From BRH-c54 sp032251145 (GTDB lineage Bacteria > Bacteroidota > Bacteroidia > Flavobacteriales_E > Vicingaceae): a DNA stretch of 22,230 nt. The notes beneath the pieces were generated by a model. It was not told the DNA's origin. It searched no databases and worked only from the letters and a program-made list of their open reading frames with translations. The DNA is taken from NCBI GenBank assembly GCA_032251145.1, contig JAVVER010000051.1, positions 1 through 22,230 of the forward strand, read 5' to 3'. Both the position numbers and the translations under genes were made by a program. Below, one piece after another: positions 7,656 through 16,596 of the stretch. Within the stretch, counting starts at the first letter, position 1. Each line of letters opens with the position of its first letter.

Positions 7656-8819
7656 ATGAAAACGATAGGTTTCATAAGCGAATGGGATGTAAATAATCCT
7701 ACCCAAAGATCGGGTGTACCACACCATATCTACAAAGCCTTAGTTCAAAATGGCTATGAAGTGAAAGTTTGTTTCGTTTCAAAAAAAAAACGCAGTTTAT
7801 TTTCTAAGCTTATTTCTAAGACTAAAAATATTTTATACAACCAATGGTTTAATCAAGTATTAGGTCATTATTATTTTGAATATTCTGCTTCCTATTTTAA
7901 ATTATTATATCAAACTATTTCTTCCTTTATAAAAACTGAAAAAATAGATGTATTACTCGCTATTAATAGTTTTTCATTTACCTATTCACCTAATTTTAAG
8001 CCAACTATTGTATGGATAGACAATAGCTTTTTTACTTTTTTTGAACATAATCCCATGCCAAGAGTTAACGCTAACAATTTTAAACGCATTTGTAAGAATG
8101 AAAAACAAGCTTTACACCACACTTCTACCATTATATGTGCTTCTAATTGGTTAAAAAGCCAACTCATAGCACGTTACAACATTCCTGAACATAAAATTGC
8201 AGTAGTTCCAAGAGGGGCTAACCTTACGGCAAACTTCTCAGCTTTAGACATGAATAAGGTGCTAACAAACAGATTAGCCAATAAAATTAAATTGGTTTTT
8301 ATTGGTAGAAAATGGGACTTAAAAGGCGGAGACATTGCTTTTGCGGTATGTGAACAACTCAGAGAAAAAGGATATGACATAGAATTGGTTGTATTTGGCA
8401 AAGCAACCGGTTGTCCTATCAACCTCAACGATGTTGCTTGGGTTACTTTCCGTGAAAAATTTGATTTATCCAATGAGGTAGATTTAAAAGTAGTTAAAGA
8501 AGAATTAAGTTTAGCTCGTTTTTTAGTTGTTCCATCCAGGGCCGATGGCTTTGGGATAGTATTTGCCGAAGCTGCTACTTTTGGATTGCCTTCAGTAGCA
8601 TTAGATATTATGGGAGTTGAAAACGCGGTAATTAATGATGTTACAGGAAAACGTTTTGAAGAAAAAGACACTATTGATAAAATGACGCATTATCTTGTAA
8701 AGTATTTCGATAATGAAGAACTTTATCGCCATTTATGTTTACAATGTTATGAATATGCCATCGCAAATTTCGATTGGAAAAAAAATGTAAAAAAAATAAT
8801 TGATTTATGTCAAGATTAA
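7656..8819 (+). CDS. Glycosyltransferase family 4 (GT-B)
   Basis: This 387-aa cytoplasmic enzyme has two Rossmann-like halves. The N-terminal acceptor domain begins MKTIGFISEWDVNNPTQRSG with the usual glycine-bearing turn. The donor half opens with FIGRKWDLKGGD (215-226) and carries ADGFGIVFAEAATFGLP, whose acidic residues (Asp297 in place of the first Glu, and Glu305) fit the E/D-x7-E sugar-nucleotide site of GT4. It retains the configuration at the anomeric carbon if it behaves like the family. Its gene follows the cloverleaf repeat, so it may need its own promoter or depend on read-through. The 3' end overlaps the next glycosyltransferase start by 13 bases. The donor sugar is unknown. Confidence 0.88.
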   Translation: MKTIGFISEWDVNNPTQRSGVPHHIYKALVQNGYEVKVCFVSKKKRSLFSKLISKTKNILYNQWFNQVLGHYYFEYSASYFKLLYQTISSFIKTEKIDVLLAINSFSFTYSPNFKPTIVWIDNSFFTFFEHNPMPRVNANNFKRICKNEKQALHHTSTIICASNWLKSQLIARYNIPEHKIAVVPRGANLTANFSALDMNKVLTNRLANKIKLVFIGRKWDLKGGDIAFAVCEQLREKGYDIELVVFGKATGCPINLNDVAWVTFREKFDLSNEVDLKVVKEELSLARFLVVPSRADGFGIVFAEAATFGLPSVALDIMGVENAVINDVTGKRFEEKDTIDKMTHYLVKYFDNEELYRHLCLQCYEYAIANFDWKKNVKKIIDLCQD

Positions 8820-9646
8820 TCGCTTCGGTAATTATTCCTACGTGCAACAGAAAAGAGTTGCTCAAAAAATGTTTGGACGCTCTTTCAGCTGATAATCAAG
8901 AAGTAAATTCATTTGAATATGAAATTATTGTTAGTGATGACAGTAAAAATAACGAAACTGAAAAATTTATAACACAAGACTTCCCTCGCATTCAATACGT
9001 TAAAGGGCCTCAAAAAGGGCCTGCTACCAATAGAAATTTTGGAGCAACAAAAGCTACAGGAGAATGGCTCATCTTTATTGATGATGATTGTATTCCTGAA
9101 AAGACACTATTAAACAGCTATATAAATGCATTTAAAAAAAATGAACACCAAGTTTTTGAAGGTAAAATCATAGCTGATAGAGAAAGAAAATATTATACAG
9201 ATGAAGCCCCTCTAAATTTGAATGGGGGTAAAATGTGGTCGTGTAATATTGCCATCAACAAAAAACTATTTGAACAACTTAATGGTTTTGAAGAAAATTT
9301 TCCATTTGCAGCCATGGAAGATGTTGAACTGCATTATAGAATTTCACAAAAAAACATTCCCATTATTTTTTTACCTGATGCAGCAGTAATTCATCCTTGG
9401 AGACCACACCCAGGATTCTCAATTATATCAAAGCGTCAAAAATCGCTACTCTATTTAATTGCAAAACACCCCGAACTAAAGAGGAAACATAACTTTAAAT
9501 GGTTTATAACAAGTATTAAAAATAACTTAGCTTTGCATTTTAAGTTTTTTAAAGTAAAGGATATACCATTTGTTACCTTAAGAAACTTCTTAATGTTATT
9601 GTTATATTTTAAAATTCTACTTTTAAACCCACAACATGAATCCTAA
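8807..9646 (+). CDS. Glycosyltransferase family 2 (GT-A)
   Basis: This 279-aa inverting glycosyltransferase has the classical GT2 features in order: SVIIPTCNRKELL at the N terminus, DD at 44-45 in the nucleotide-binding VSDDS, the metal-binding FIDDDC (Asp92-94), and MEDVELHYRI, whose Glu171-Asp172 fits the catalytic-base ED motif. The C-terminal third is basic and amphipathic and may lie on the inner membrane. The ATG lies inside the end of the preceding GT4 gene (13-base overlap). Its own 3' end overlaps a 44-codon ORF by 11 bases. It should add one sugar to the repeat unit; donor and linkage are unknown. Confidence 0.88.
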   Translation: MSRLIASVIIPTCNRKELLKKCLDALSADNQEVNSFEYEIIVSDDSKNNETEKFITQDFPRIQYVKGPQKGPATNRNFGATKATGEWLIFIDDDCIPEKTLLNSYINAFKKNEHQVFEGKIIADRERKYYTDEAPLNLNGGKMWSCNIAINKKLFEQLNGFEENFPFAAMEDVELHYRISQKNIPIIFLPDAAVIHPWRPHPGFSIISKRQKSLLYLIAKHPELKRKHNFKWFITSIKNNLALHFKFFKVKDIPFVTLRNFLMLLLYFKILLLNPQHES

Positions 9647-9770
9647 AGTTATCCTAATTTTTGAAAAAGAATTGATACGGCAAAATGTTTATCCCTATCA
9701 TTTTTCTAAACAACTGATACACGAAGTTGAACGTATTCATGAAGCATTCCAACAACTAAAACTGAACTAA
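9636..9770 (+). CDS. Small coupled ORF, 44 aa, unknown function
   Basis: ATG 9636 to TAA 9768-9770 encodes a 44-residue peptide starting MNPKVILIFEKELIRQ and ending FQQLKLN, with a likely amphipathic C-terminal helix. It overlaps the upstream GT2 gene by 11 bases and stops immediately before the TTG start of the next GT2, in the same reading frame, leaving no spacer. The TTG gene has no ATG and an in-frame stop directly upstream, so this small ORF may serve to deliver ribosomes to it. It may also be a real small protein or a remnant of a longer gene. I recognise no family. Confidence 0.5.
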   Translation: MNPKVILIFEKELIRQNVYPYHFSKQLIHEVERIHEAFQQLKLN

Positions 9771-10718
9771 TTGTTAGTTTCTATTTGCATACCAACCTAT
9801 AATCGATTAGCTTTTTTGCAAGAGGCCGTTACATCTGGTTTAAATCAAAGTTATGCTAACATCGAAATTGTTATAGGGCAAGACCCTACTCCAAATGGTA
9901 TTGAGCTTTCCATTCAAAACTGGGTATTAGAACAACAAAAAGTTGATAAAAGAATTGTTTACTTTTTTAACAAAAAAAACCTTGGATTAGGGGGTAATTG
10001 GAATGCTTGCCTACAAAAAGCAACTGGAGATTATTATATTATGATAGGTGATGATGATAGGTTATTACCAAATTGTATTGAAAAACTTTTAGAAGGAGCT
10101 AAACAAGGAGCGGTAGTTTCTTTTTGTAATCAATATTTAATTAATGAAAAAGGTGTCCGATTAGAAGACAAGTCCGTACTTTTTACTGAAAAATACAAAA
10201 GAAATTTGCTTAAACAAGGTTTTGTTAAAGATGCAGAAGAAGTAATTTGGCAAAACAGTGTGCCTTCCTCTGCTGCGTTAGTAAACACCAAAATCGCTCA
10301 ATCTTTGTTGTATAAAGCTGATTTAAACACTCCCGAAATTGAATTGTTTTTGAGAATTAATCAAGTCAATAATCACTTTTACTTTATTCCAGACTATCTC
10401 ATGGAGTTTAGAGTACATGAAAAATCTTCCACTTCTTCGGGCTTAATGCAAGAAAAATTAGTTGGTTACTTAATACCCATACCTGTTGCTGCCAAACACC
10501 AAACTATTAGAGACCAATTTTTAATTAGAATTGCATCATCTTCTATCAACAACCTTATTTTGGCTGGTGATAAACTGAAGTTAACGCATTTTTTGAATTT
10601 GCTTAAAAAAAACCAACTCATTAAAACCAAGAAGCTAAAAACAATGTTGGTAATGACCCAATTATTTCCGTTTGGTTTATTAAAATTAATTATTAAACTG
10701 AAACGAAACCTAGCTTGA
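9771..10718 (+). CDS. Glycosyltransferase family 2, TTG start
   Basis: This 315-aa GT-A enzyme begins at TTG 9771 (LVSICIPTYNRLAFLQEAV), the only reasonable start because TAA directly precedes it in frame. The N-terminal nucleotide-binding strand and GDDDRLLP (Asp94-96, metal site) define GT2. The remainder (SVPSSAALVNTKIAQ, then FLRINQV) follows the pattern of sugar transferases in capsule loci. The C terminus is rich in Lys and Leu and may be membrane-associated. Translation probably depends on coupling with the 44-codon ORF upstream. The stop overlaps the next TTG start as TTGA (10715-10718). Donor and acceptor are unknown. Confidence 0.85.
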   Translation: MLVSICIPTYNRLAFLQEAVTSGLNQSYANIEIVIGQDPTPNGIELSIQNWVLEQQKVDKRIVYFFNKKNLGLGGNWNACLQKATGDYYIMIGDDDRLLPNCIEKLLEGAKQGAVVSFCNQYLINEKGVRLEDKSVLFTEKYKRNLLKQGFVKDAEEVIWQNSVPSSAALVNTKIAQSLLYKADLNTPEIELFLRINQVNNHFYFIPDYLMEFRVHEKSSTSSGLMQEKLVGYLIPIPVAAKHQTIRDQFLIRIASSSINNLILAGDKLKLTHFLNLLKKNQLIKTKKLKTMLVMTQLFPFGLLKLIIKLKRNLA

Positions 10719-11740
10719 AAACGCTTATTCATATCGTTCCTAATTATCCGCCTGCAAAAGGTGGTGTTGCTGATTTTTGTAACGAAATAGTGGATAAAAT
10801 TCCCAATGTGCAACATGTGGTTATTTCTTTTCAGCAAAATAAAATTATTACCCCCAACAACCCACATGTAACTTTTAAAACTTACCCTAAATTTAATTTA
10901 GGAGCATATTTAAATCAAATCATTAACAACCTGGAAAACAAAGAAACCGTTAATGTAATGCTGCATTATGTTTCTTACGGATATCATCCATTCGGATTAC
11001 CCACTTTTTTACTCCATGGATTAAGTTCCATTAAAACGAAACTAAATATCATTACTTTTTTTCACGAAATATATTCCTTAGGTACAAAACGTCCTTGGCA
11101 AAGCTCTTTTTGGTATCAACCTTTACAAAAGAAGTTGATAAAAAAATTAGCTTTAATGAGCAATACGATATATACCAACAACCTCTTGTATAAAGAACAT
11201 TTAATTCAACTAGGCATTCAAAAAGAAATCGTGTATCAACCAGTTTTCTCTAACGTTGGAGAGCTTCCTCAACCTTTAAATATTTCCTCCAGAAAAAATC
11301 AATTGGTTATTTTTGGTGGCAACAACTTGAAAAGAAACCTTGAAAATAATATTGAACCAGTAACACAACTAATTCAACAACTTAACATAGCTTCTATCAT
11401 CAACATTGGTGCTCCCTTGTTGTTAAAATCGATAGGTGGAGTTGAACTAATTGATGAAGGTTATCTCCATAAAAAAGAAGTTAGTATAAAAATGAGCCAA
11501 GCTAAATATGGTGTTTTGTGTTACAACAACATGCCCATTGAAAAGTCAGGAGTTTTTGCAGCTTATGCAGCCCATGGTTTAATTCCAATTTTATTAAACA
11601 CAAAAATTACAGATAAACAATTAAAAAAGATATTATTACAACCCTTATCCACTATTCATCCAAACGAAATCCATGATTGGTACCTAACACAAGCCAATAA
11701 GACAAACTTTTGTCATCAGCTAAACCAACAACTAATATGA
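10715..11740 (+). CDS. Glycosyltransferase, GT4-like, TTG start
   Basis: This 341-aa protein begins at TTG 10715, overlapping the previous stop. The N terminus (KTLIHIVPNYPPAKGGVADFC) is the acceptor domain of many group 1 glycosyltransferases, with a glycine-rich GGVADF turn. HEIYSLG and RPWQSSFW follow near 125-140. The donor domain is shorter than usual, and its acidic motif is reduced to EKSGVFAAYAAHG (Glu276 onward) where GT4 members normally show E-x7-E, so the second Glu is missing. It could be a diverged active transferase or one with altered donor use. Its stop overlaps the polymerase start as ATGA. Confidence 0.72.
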   Translation: MKTLIHIVPNYPPAKGGVADFCNEIVDKIPNVQHVVISFQQNKIITPNNPHVTFKTYPKFNLGAYLNQIINNLENKETVNVMLHYVSYGYHPFGLPTFLLHGLSSIKTKLNIITFFHEIYSLGTKRPWQSSFWYQPLQKKLIKKLALMSNTIYTNNLLYKEHLIQLGIQKEIVYQPVFSNVGELPQPLNISSRKNQLVIFGGNNLKRNLENNIEPVTQLIQQLNIASIINIGAPLLLKSIGGVELIDEGYLHKKEVSIKMSQAKYGVLCYNNMPIEKSGVFAAYAAHGLIPILLNTKITDKQLKKILLQPLSTIHPNEIHDWYLTQANKTNFCHQLNQQLI

Positions 11741-13038
11741 CCCTTAACTTATCCAACATATTTAATAGGTTATTTCTACTTACCTTACTATGGTTATTAT
11801 TAGAAGGGGTATTTAGAAAATGGTTAACACCACAGTTGGCCACTCCATTATTTTTTGTAAAATACTTTTTTGCTTTTTTATTGTATTTAGTTTATTTCTT
11901 ACAACATCAATCCATACAAAAAATAAAACGTATTGATCAATTGTTCATCGGTTTATATATAATATGGTGTGTTTTTTCTGTTTTTAATACTCGGTTACCA
12001 AGTAGCTTTATAGTTCCAGTTGTGGGGCTAGTATTGCATTTAGGTTTTATCCCCATAAGTACCTTAACTTCCTCCTTTATTTCTTCAGAAAAAAAATTTG
12101 ATCTTTTTATAAAAGTATTGGCATACATTAGTATTCCCTTATGTATTTTGGGCTTTAATCAATATTACCTACCGAGCTCACATATATTAAACACTTTTGT
12201 AAACGAAACTCAACTAGCATCCACACTAGGAGATTTTACTAGAATAACCGCTGTTTTTTCTTTTGTAAAAATTTACAATGTTTATTTGGTGTTTAGCATT
12301 ACCCTACTTACCACCTACATTTATGTAAAACTATTACGAGGTGAAAAAATATTATTTTATGCAATAGTAGTTGTGATGTTAATCATCAATTCTTTTATGA
12401 CCGCCTCCAGGTTGCCAATCACTATGTCATTTATGAATATCACTATCATTTCTTTTTATATATTTTATAACTTCAATGTTATTCGAAAAACAGTAGTGTT
12501 TGTTTTAATAGCTTCCCTTATATCCTTTATTTTTCTTTATGGCAACACCTCTTTAATGAATGATTCTGTAGATATGTTTATCAAACGATCTACACATGTT
12601 GAAAAAAGACAAGAAGGACAAAACATTTCAAATGTAGAAATAAGGCTGTACGATAGATTAGATATTTTTAAGTTCTCCGACATTAGTGGCATAGCTGGGT
12701 ATGGCATAGGGACTACCTACCAAGGCAACACACAATTTTTAAAAAAGAAAATACCAGTTTACCACGAAGAAGAAGGAGAGCGATTAGTACTTGAATTAGG
12801 AGTTATAGGCGGGATTATTATTGTATTGATGCGGCTATTTATTTTTATATATGCCTTTTACAGTTTTTTAAACAGCAAAAACTTAAGCTATAAATTGTTT
12901 TTATTGAGTTTATCTTTATTACTGCTACCACCTATTTTGGCTATCAACAATACTACTTTTAATTATCTGGATAACTTTTCCTATTGGTTTGTTTTTGGGT
13001 TAGTAATAGCCATTAATAAGATAACCATTAAAACTTAG
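11737..13038 (+). CDS. wzy: Wzy-type polymerase / O-antigen ligase-like membrane protein
   Basis: The start is placed at ATG 11737, overlapping the previous TGA (ATGA), giving 433 aa; an in-frame ATG at 11710 would lie well inside the upstream gene. The protein is hydrophobic, with about ten or more membrane helices. One larger extracytoplasmic loop (about 275-345) contains KRSTHVEKRQEGQN and GYGIGTTYQGN, the layout of the Wzy_C/O-antigen ligase superfamily. Arginines in TASRLPITMS and in the loop are the kind of residues that bind lipid-diphosphate sugars in this fold. With Wzx and Wzc in the same run, it is probably the repeat-unit polymerase. A ligase role cannot be excluded by sequence alone. 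Its 3' end overlaps the convergent SGNH gene by 11 bases. Confidence 0.82.
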   Translation: MTLNLSNIFNRLFLLTLLWLLLEGVFRKWLTPQLATPLFFVKYFFAFLLYLVYFLQHQSIQKIKRIDQLFIGLYIIWCVFSVFNTRLPSSFIVPVVGLVLHLGFIPISTLTSSFISSEKKFDLFIKVLAYISIPLCILGFNQYYLPSSHILNTFVNETQLASTLGDFTRITAVFSFVKIYNVYLVFSITLLTTYIYVKLLRGEKILFYAIVVVMLIINSFMTASRLPITMSFMNITIISFYIFYNFNVIRKTVVFVLIASLISFIFLYGNTSLMNDSVDMFIKRSTHVEKRQEGQNISNVEIRLYDRLDIFKFSDISGIAGYGIGTTYQGNTQFLKKKIPVYHEEEGERLVLELGVIGGIIIVLMRLFIFIYAFYSFLNSKNLSYKLFLLSLSLLLLPPILAINNTTFNYLDNFSYWFVFGLVIAINKITIKT

Positions 13039-13993
13039 TATTTGAAGAATTAAACAAACTATCTGCTAAATTCTTTGACAACACCTCAGCACCTATTCTA
13101 TTAGGATGGATACCATCATAAAAGAAATCTGCTTTCAAATTTGTTGAAAAATCTATTATCTTAATCTCCGGAACAGCTTTTCGTAACTTCTTTAAGTAAG
13201 TCATGTCTATTTTTTTAAATTCATTGACATCTGGGTTTAATGGCATTAGTACTATAATATAATCAACATTTTTTTTTGCAAAATTAATGTGTAACCGTTT
13301 GGCTAATTCAATTTTTTTCTTACTTAAAGGTAATTTGTCAAGTTTTTTGGGTTTATATTTATTCGGGTAGTTGGGATGCCGTTCTTCTTTATATATATAA
13401 GGGTGTTTTAGGTCATAATAATTTTCAGTAATAAATTCTTCTTTATCTAATAAATCTCTTAGTTTAACATGAATAGAACTTCTTAAAAAGGTTCTTGAAT
13501 CGTATAAATTAGTCAATTTACTTCTATAAAAAAAAGGGTGAGGATCTACCAAACTTTCCAGTTCGTGAGTTAATTCAAATCCATTTAAAAGCAATGATAA
13601 TGCTTTAGCATCATTAATTGTGGTCTGGTTGTTTGCGAAAGTTGTAAAATCTAAACAATGAATAATTAAACTAACACTTGATGGAATGTCAGGAAAAAGA
13701 TAAACACTTTCTTGCATATTTTGCCCTACAGAGGTTAAATTTATGCATATAGGTTTGTCTGTTAGCTTTTCTTCTAAGAACTTAGTATTGATTCCAAACA
13801 TTGCTCTACTATCGCCAAACACAATTAAATCTGGCTGAATTGATTTGTTATTAAGTACTTCTGCAATAACAGTATGTCTCTTAAAATCGTTAGGTAAAAA
13901 TTTAATTAATTTAGATTGAAGTAAAATCAACATAAATACTATTGATAATACAAAGAGTAAAAATCCTGATATTTTTATTAAGAATTTCTTCAT
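13028..13993 (-). CDS. SGNH/GDSL-like membrane-anchored protein, MBOAT partner
   Basis: This 321-aa protein has one N-terminal membrane helix (about 6-26) and an extracytoplasmic domain with SGNH blocks: GDSRAMFG (Ser62), SVGQN (Gly90, Asn92) and DGIHPNRIG (Asp293, His296). Such proteins are the periplasmic acyltransferase/esterase partners of MBOAT proteins, as DltD is for DltB and AlgJ/AlgX for AlgI. The gene lies three bases after the MBOAT gene on the same strand, so the pair is an operon. The likely job is to pass an acyl group, often acetyl, received from the MBOAT channel onto the polysaccharide. The acyl group and target sugar are unknown. A role as esterase is possible but less likely given the pairing. 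Confidence 0.8.
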   Translation of the reverse strand: MKKFLIKISGFLLFVLSIVFMLILLQSKLIKFLPNDFKRHTVIAEVLNNKSIQPDLIVFGDSRAMFGINTKFLEEKLTDKPICINLTSVGQNMQESVYLFPDIPSSVSLIIHCLDFTTFANNQTTINDAKALSLLLNGFELTHELESLVDPHPFFYRSKLTNLYDSRTFLRSSIHVKLRDLLDKEEFITENYYDLKHPYIYKEERHPNYPNKYKPKKLDKLPLSKKKIELAKRLHINFAKKNVDYIIVLMPLNPDVNEFKKIDMTYLKKLRKAVPEIKIIDFSTNLKADFFYDGIHPNRIGAEVLSKNLADSLFNSSNTKF

Positions 13994-13996
13994 CTT

Positions 13997-15454
13997 TTAA
14001 AATTGAAAATAAATAAAATCTTGAGCAGTGCCAGTAAAATAATACATCAACAACACTATAAACCCAATTACTGAAAATTGTTTCCATATACTTTTATACA
14101 ATAAATTTTCAAACACAAATTCATTATTTCTGTTTTTCCACTCTACCATTAATAAAATACTAATAAATAAAACAGTTAAAATTAAATCCGTGTTTTTATC
14201 ACCTCTAAGCATTGGTAATTTCAATAAAGTTGTAGAAAATATATTTTTAATATAAATAAAAGCTTGACTAATGTTATCGGCTCTAAAAAATATCCATCCT
14301 ATGGTAACTAAAAGAAATGTTCTCAATATTAATAATCCATTAATAGTAGTTTCTTTTATACTTGTTAAATTAACATCTTTTAGGTGGTATTTTTTATTGT
14401 TGCCCATAAAAAAAGAGGGTAAAAAAAGTAACGCATGAAAAGCCCCCCAAACAAGAAAAGTCCAATTTGCACCATGCCAAAAACCACTCACTAAAAATAT
14501 CACAAAGACATTTCTAATAGATAGCCACTTATTTACTTTTGACCCTCCCAATGGAATATATAAATAATCTCTAAACCAAGTTGACAGAGAAATGTGCCAT
14601 TTTCTCCAAAATTCGCCAATGTTTCTTGAGAAATAAGGAAATTTAAAATTGGTCATTAACTGAAAACCAAATAATTTTGAAACTCCTATGGCTATATCTG
14701 AATACCCACTAAAATCGCCATAAATTTGAAAAGCAAATAGAATTGCTCCCACTAACAGTAAACTCCCACTCATCATTGAATAATCTGAAGCAAAGATTTC
14801 GTTCACTAAAGGTGCACAATTATCGGCAATTACTACTTTTTTAAACAATCCCCAGGCTATCTGATAAAAACCTTGCATTGATAGTGTGTAAGAAAACTTC
14901 CTTTTCTGCTGAATTTGAGGCAATAAATTTGACGCTCTTTCAATAGGACCAGCAACTAGTTGAGGAAAGAAACTAACAAATGCAGCAAAATTTATAAAAT
15001 TTTTAGTTGGTGTAAGTTTCTTTTTATAAACATCAAAAGAATAACTCAAGGTTTGAAAAGTATAAAAACTAATTCCTACAGGTAAAATAATTTGAAGGGT
15101 ATGTAATGAAGCGTTAAAACCTAATGATAATGTTAGCTCATTAAAGCTTTCTATAAAAAAATTGAAGTATTTAAAAAATCCGAGTAATCCTAAATTAACT
15201 GATAAACTAATCCATAAAAGCAACTTTCTATAACTTTTTTTATCTGCATTAAGCATTTTTAATCCAACAGCATAATCTACAAGTGTACTGAATAATATTA
15301 GTGTTAAAAACCTCCAATCCCACCAACCATAAAAAATATAACTAGCTATTAAAATAAGCACATTTTGGACTTTTAAATTTCTGTTGGTAACAAACCAATA
15401 CAAAAAATAAAACCCAAAAAGAAAATATAAAAAAATAAAAGAATTAAAAAGCAT
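13997..15454 (-). CDS. MBOAT family membrane O-acyltransferase (AlgI/DltB type)
   Basis: This 485-aa polytopic protein has about ten membrane helices. Family signatures are clear: LPVGISFYTFQTLSYSFDVY (about 125-142), FFPQLVAGPIERASNLLPQ, QIYGDFSGYSDIAIG (about 243-257), EFWRKWHISLSTWFRDYLYI with His287, and SGFWHGANWTFLVWG with the catalytic-type His327. It moves an acyl group from a cytoplasmic donor (acetyl-CoA in relatives) across the inner membrane to its SGNH partner encoded just downstream. The pair lies on the strand opposite to the flanking polysaccharide genes and probably decorates their product. The upstream spacer of 161 bases separates it from the divergent glycosyltransferase gene. 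Confidence 0.93.
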   Translation of the reverse strand: MLFNSFIFLYFLFGFYFLYWFVTNRNLKVQNVLILIASYIFYGWWDWRFLTLILFSTLVDYAVGLKMLNADKKSYRKLLLWISLSVNLGLLGFFKYFNFFIESFNELTLSLGFNASLHTLQIILPVGISFYTFQTLSYSFDVYKKKLTPTKNFINFAAFVSFFPQLVAGPIERASNLLPQIQQKRKFSYTLSMQGFYQIAWGLFKKVVIADNCAPLVNEIFASDYSMMSGSLLLVGAILFAFQIYGDFSGYSDIAIGVSKLFGFQLMTNFKFPYFSRNIGEFWRKWHISLSTWFRDYLYIPLGGSKVNKWLSIRNVFVIFLVSGFWHGANWTFLVWGAFHALLFLPSFFMGNNKKYHLKDVNLTSIKETTINGLLILRTFLLVTIGWIFFRADNISQAFIYIKNIFSTTLLKLPMLRGDKNTDLILTVLFISILLMVEWKNRNNEFVFENLLYKSIWKQFSVIGFIVLLMYYFTGTAQDFIYFQF

Positions 15455-15518
15455 CTGTTTTATCTATCAAATCGTAAAAATAGCACTTTTAGTGGGTAAC
15501 TTGTTTAAACTTTAATTG

Positions 15519-15526
15519 TATTTTTG
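15519..15526 (+). promoter_or_regulatory. Possible -7 element before the second glycosyltransferase run
   Basis: TATTTTTG fits the Bacteroidota -7 consensus TAnnTTTG. A TTG at 15501-15503 lies 15 bases upstream, slightly short of the usual -33 spacing. It is in the divergent spacer between the MBOAT gene and the TTG-started glycosyltransferase at 15616, so it would drive the plus-strand run with a leader of about 80 bases. No matching element for the MBOAT gene was seen on the other strand. Confidence 0.35.
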
Positions 15527-15615
15527 AACTTTTACTACATATTCAATTACATTGATGATATTTGTTTTTCTTTTAGTTTAATATAAAATATTGTTATAAT
15601 TAATTAAAATATATC

Positions 15616-16596
15616 TTGAAAATTCTTTTTTTACATAGAGCAAAATCATTCGGTGGTCATAGTTTTGAAGAGTTGTTTACTACCATTAAACAACATCTTA
15701 AAAACTGTATTTATGAAGACTTTTATGACAAAACCTATCCTTCCTTTTGGAAAAACCTAAAAGCTGTAAAAAAATTGGAAAATGATGTGATGCATATCAC
15801 TGGAGGAATTGGATATTATGCCTTGTTTTTACCAACCCACAAAACCATTTTAACTGTACACGATACTAATCATTATGAATTCGATTTAAAAGGAATAAAA
15901 AAATGGCTATACGGTTGGATCATCTATAAATTACCCATCAAAAATGTTAACTACGTTACTACAGTTTCAGAACACACCAAAAATAACTTAATTCGTTTTT
16001 TTAATATAGATAAACAAAAAATAAAGGTCATTCCTAATTGCTATCCCGCTGAATTTAAGCCAGTAGTTAAAGATGAGTTTTCTAATCCTGTAAGAATTTT
16101 ACAAATTGGAACTAAAGCCAATAAAAATATCGCTCAACTAATAGATGCTATAAAAGAGTTAAATGTAGAACTAACCATTATAGGTAAACTAAATGATGAA
16201 TTAAAAAGCACCTTAAACCAGCACAAAATTAATTTTGTAAATAAAACTGATTTATCACGCAACGAAATTTATCAAGAATATATTAATACAGATATTGTTG
16301 CTTTTGTTTCTCTTCGTGAAGGGTTTGGTTTACCTATTATAGAAGCTAATGTAATTGGCAGAGTAGTTATTTCTTCTAATCTTTCCTCTATGCCTGAAGT
16401 TGCTGATAATGCAGCACATTTTATAAATCCATTAGATGCCAATGATATAAAAAATGGAATTGAGGAATTGATAGAAAACAAACCATACCGTATGCAATTA
16501 ATTCAAAATGGATTTATAAATGCAGCTAAATATCATCCAATAAAAATTGCGGAAGAATACCGAAGTTTGTACCACCAAACAATAACAAAGCAGTGA
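15616..16596 (+). CDS. Glycosyltransferase family 4, TTG start
   Basis: This 326-aa GT-B enzyme starts at TTG (KILFLHRAKSFGGHSFEE). The acceptor half contains TVHDTNHYEF and VTTVSEHTKNNLI, where Ser/Thr-Glu near the domain hinge is typical of mannosyltransferase-like GT4 enzymes. The donor half shows VIPNCYP, LQIGTKANKN and the complete E-x7-E motif in REGFGLPIIEAN (Glu235, Glu243), followed by SSMPEVADNAA. It begins a short coupled run: its stop overlaps the GTG of the GNAT gene. The donor sugar is not readable. It is the most canonical GT4 of the window. Confidence 0.9.
   Translation: MKILFLHRAKSFGGHSFEELFTTIKQHLKNCIYEDFYDKTYPSFWKNLKAVKKLENDVMHITGGIGYYALFLPTHKTILTVHDTNHYEFDLKGIKKWLYGWIIYKLPIKNVNYVTTVSEHTKNNLIRFFNIDKQKIKVIPNCYPAEFKPVVKDEFSNPVRILQIGTKANKNIAQLIDAIKELNVELTIIGKLNDELKSTLNQHKINFVNKTDLSRNEIYQEYINTDIVAFVSLREGFGLPIIEANVIGRVVISSNLSSMPEVADNAAHFINPLDANDIKNGIEELIENKPYRMQLIQNGFINAAKYHPIKIAEEYRSLYHQTITKQ

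Noticed and set aside
8174..8671. 165-codon minus-strand open frame inside the GT4 gene
   Set aside because: The opposite strand has a full GT4 motif set, while this frame is Ser/Thr/Pro-rich and low in recognisable structure, typical of an antisense shadow.
10466..10867. 133-codon minus-strand open frame across a glycosyltransferase junction
   Set aside because: It spans the overlap of two well-supported plus-strand genes and has no motif or start context.
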